In this document: positions 63,457 through 64,000 of the stretch, one piece after another
Numbering within the stretch: position 1 is the first letter of the stretch
Layout of the letters: every line of letters begins with the position of its first letter
Assembly: GCA_944739405.2 (NCBI GenBank)
Contig: OX123190.2
Span: 86,681,086 to 86,745,085, forward strand
Direction: 5' to 3'
DNA from: Euclidia mi
Taxonomy: Eukaryota; Arthropoda; Insecta; Lepidoptera; Erebidae
DNA length: 64,000 nucleotides
The notes under the pieces: model-generated
Databases searched by the model: none
Seen by the model: only the letters and a program-made list of their open reading frames with translations
Told to the model about the DNA's origin: nothing
Translations under genes and position numbers: made by a program

Positions 63457-64000
63457 ATGTAAATAGTTCCCATCATCCATTTAACTTATGTGTAACGTTA
63501 TATAGATAAGTATTCATAATTAGTGTTTGGTTTTACACGTCACAGTAAGGGTTGGAAGTAAAATATTTTCATATACCTACTTTATTTGTATACAAAAGTA
63601 TAAAGTATAATTGCCAAAAATAAAGTAGGATACGTTATTATAAAGTATGGTTGACAACCCTAATAGAACGACCAAACACAAGTAGCAAGTTGCAACCCGC
63701 GGTCGGCCGGCGGCCTGCCCGCGCGGCCATGCCAGCGGCTCATTCGTGCGGCTAGGCCGGCGGCTTTGTGTGCCGCCGGGCGCACGCGGCTCGGCCGGCG
63801 GCACTGTGTGTAGCAGCCTTTACGCAAGACTACTAAATTGAAACTATGCAATCGCACAACTTTTACGTCAAAATAGTTCGTAAGCTGCTTTTGGTAATAA
63901 CCCGTGAGAAGCTGCCAGATTCAAATAAGGATAGGAGCGAGAATCATTGCCTTCCGGACTAATATTTATATTAATGTCTCCGATCACAGCGGTGGTTTGG

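Larger units (their letters stand above)
62113..63662. mobile_element. hAT-like non-autonomous element, 8-bp TSD
   Basis: Perfect 8-bp repeats ATAGAACG at 62105-62112 and 63663-63670. Short inverted ends TAGGGTTGYCAA. 1,550 bp with two SINE parts inside. The remaining interior contains two similar AGTTTATTAAACTAGTG blocks (near 62750 and 62995) and a small hairpin at 62964-62984. No transposase recognised. Confidence 0.8.
61975..63819. mobile_element. GC-rich MITE (TSD TTA) split by a hAT-like element
   Basis: Ends WGGCTGCTACACACAGTGCCG at 61975 and mirrored to 63819. TTA at 61972-61974 and 63820-63822. Without the hAT insert it is about 290 bp, full of GCCGGC words. Confidence 0.75.

Overview
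The window looks like insect DNA, most likely from a moth or butterfly (Lepidoptera, possibly a noctuid). It is AT-rich with GC-rich islets. It is crowded with tRNA-headed SINEs ending in (CATA)n or (GAT)n, short Helitrons that start TC and end CTAG, CR1/Jockey-like and RTE LINEs, GC-rich TTA-flanked MITEs and a Gypsy-type LTR element. I found no intact host gene. All long reading frames belong to mobile elements. The placement in Lepidoptera rests on remembered repeat families and was not tested by a search.

Layout. 1-4.6 kb: a decayed LINE on the minus strand, cut by a 1.4-kb Harbinger-like element carrying a MADF-domain relic and by a 207-bp Helitron whose removal restores the LINE frame. 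4.6-13.9 kb: mostly unique AT-rich DNA with SINE and Helitron debris and a striking double hairpin at 7.6 kb. 13.9-17.5 kb: nested repeats, including a 13-bp-TSD insertion with a hammerhead-like motif, split by a second MADF-bearing MITE. 17.9-25.7 kb: a minus-strand LTR retrotransposon with 4-bp target duplication, a tRNA-Leu primer site, a polypurine tract and an intact gag-protease ORF. Its reverse transcriptase region is replaced by about 4.1 kb of unrelated DNA that holds an intron-containing pseudogene and MITEs. 28.7-31.0 kb: a 5'-truncated LINE with a complete RT domain. 31.85-32.07 kb: a THAP-domain relic. 35-41 kb: SINEs and an RTE fragment. 41.3-45.8 kb: a near-complete two-ORF LINE with one frameshift.

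47-59 kb is the most rearranged part. An RTE relic holds an ORF1-only LINE derivative. A 27-bp hairpin is followed by a 246-bp direct repeat on both sides of a 1.4-kb block, and the same block recurs inverted 5.8 kb away. Between the block copies a GC-rich MITE is split by a 4.7-kb LINE whose two ORFs are each broken by a single in-frame stop. 59.2-60.9 kb: an RTE LINE relic. 62-63.8 kb: a Russian-doll nest in which a TTA-flanked MITE contains a hAT-like element with an 8-bp TSD, which itself contains SINEs.

How the parts work together: the RTE LINE shares its 3' end with one set of SINEs, and the ORF1-only LINE derivative shares its 3' end with another, which is the usual sign that LINE machinery moves those SINEs. 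Nested insertions give a relative age order at several loci.
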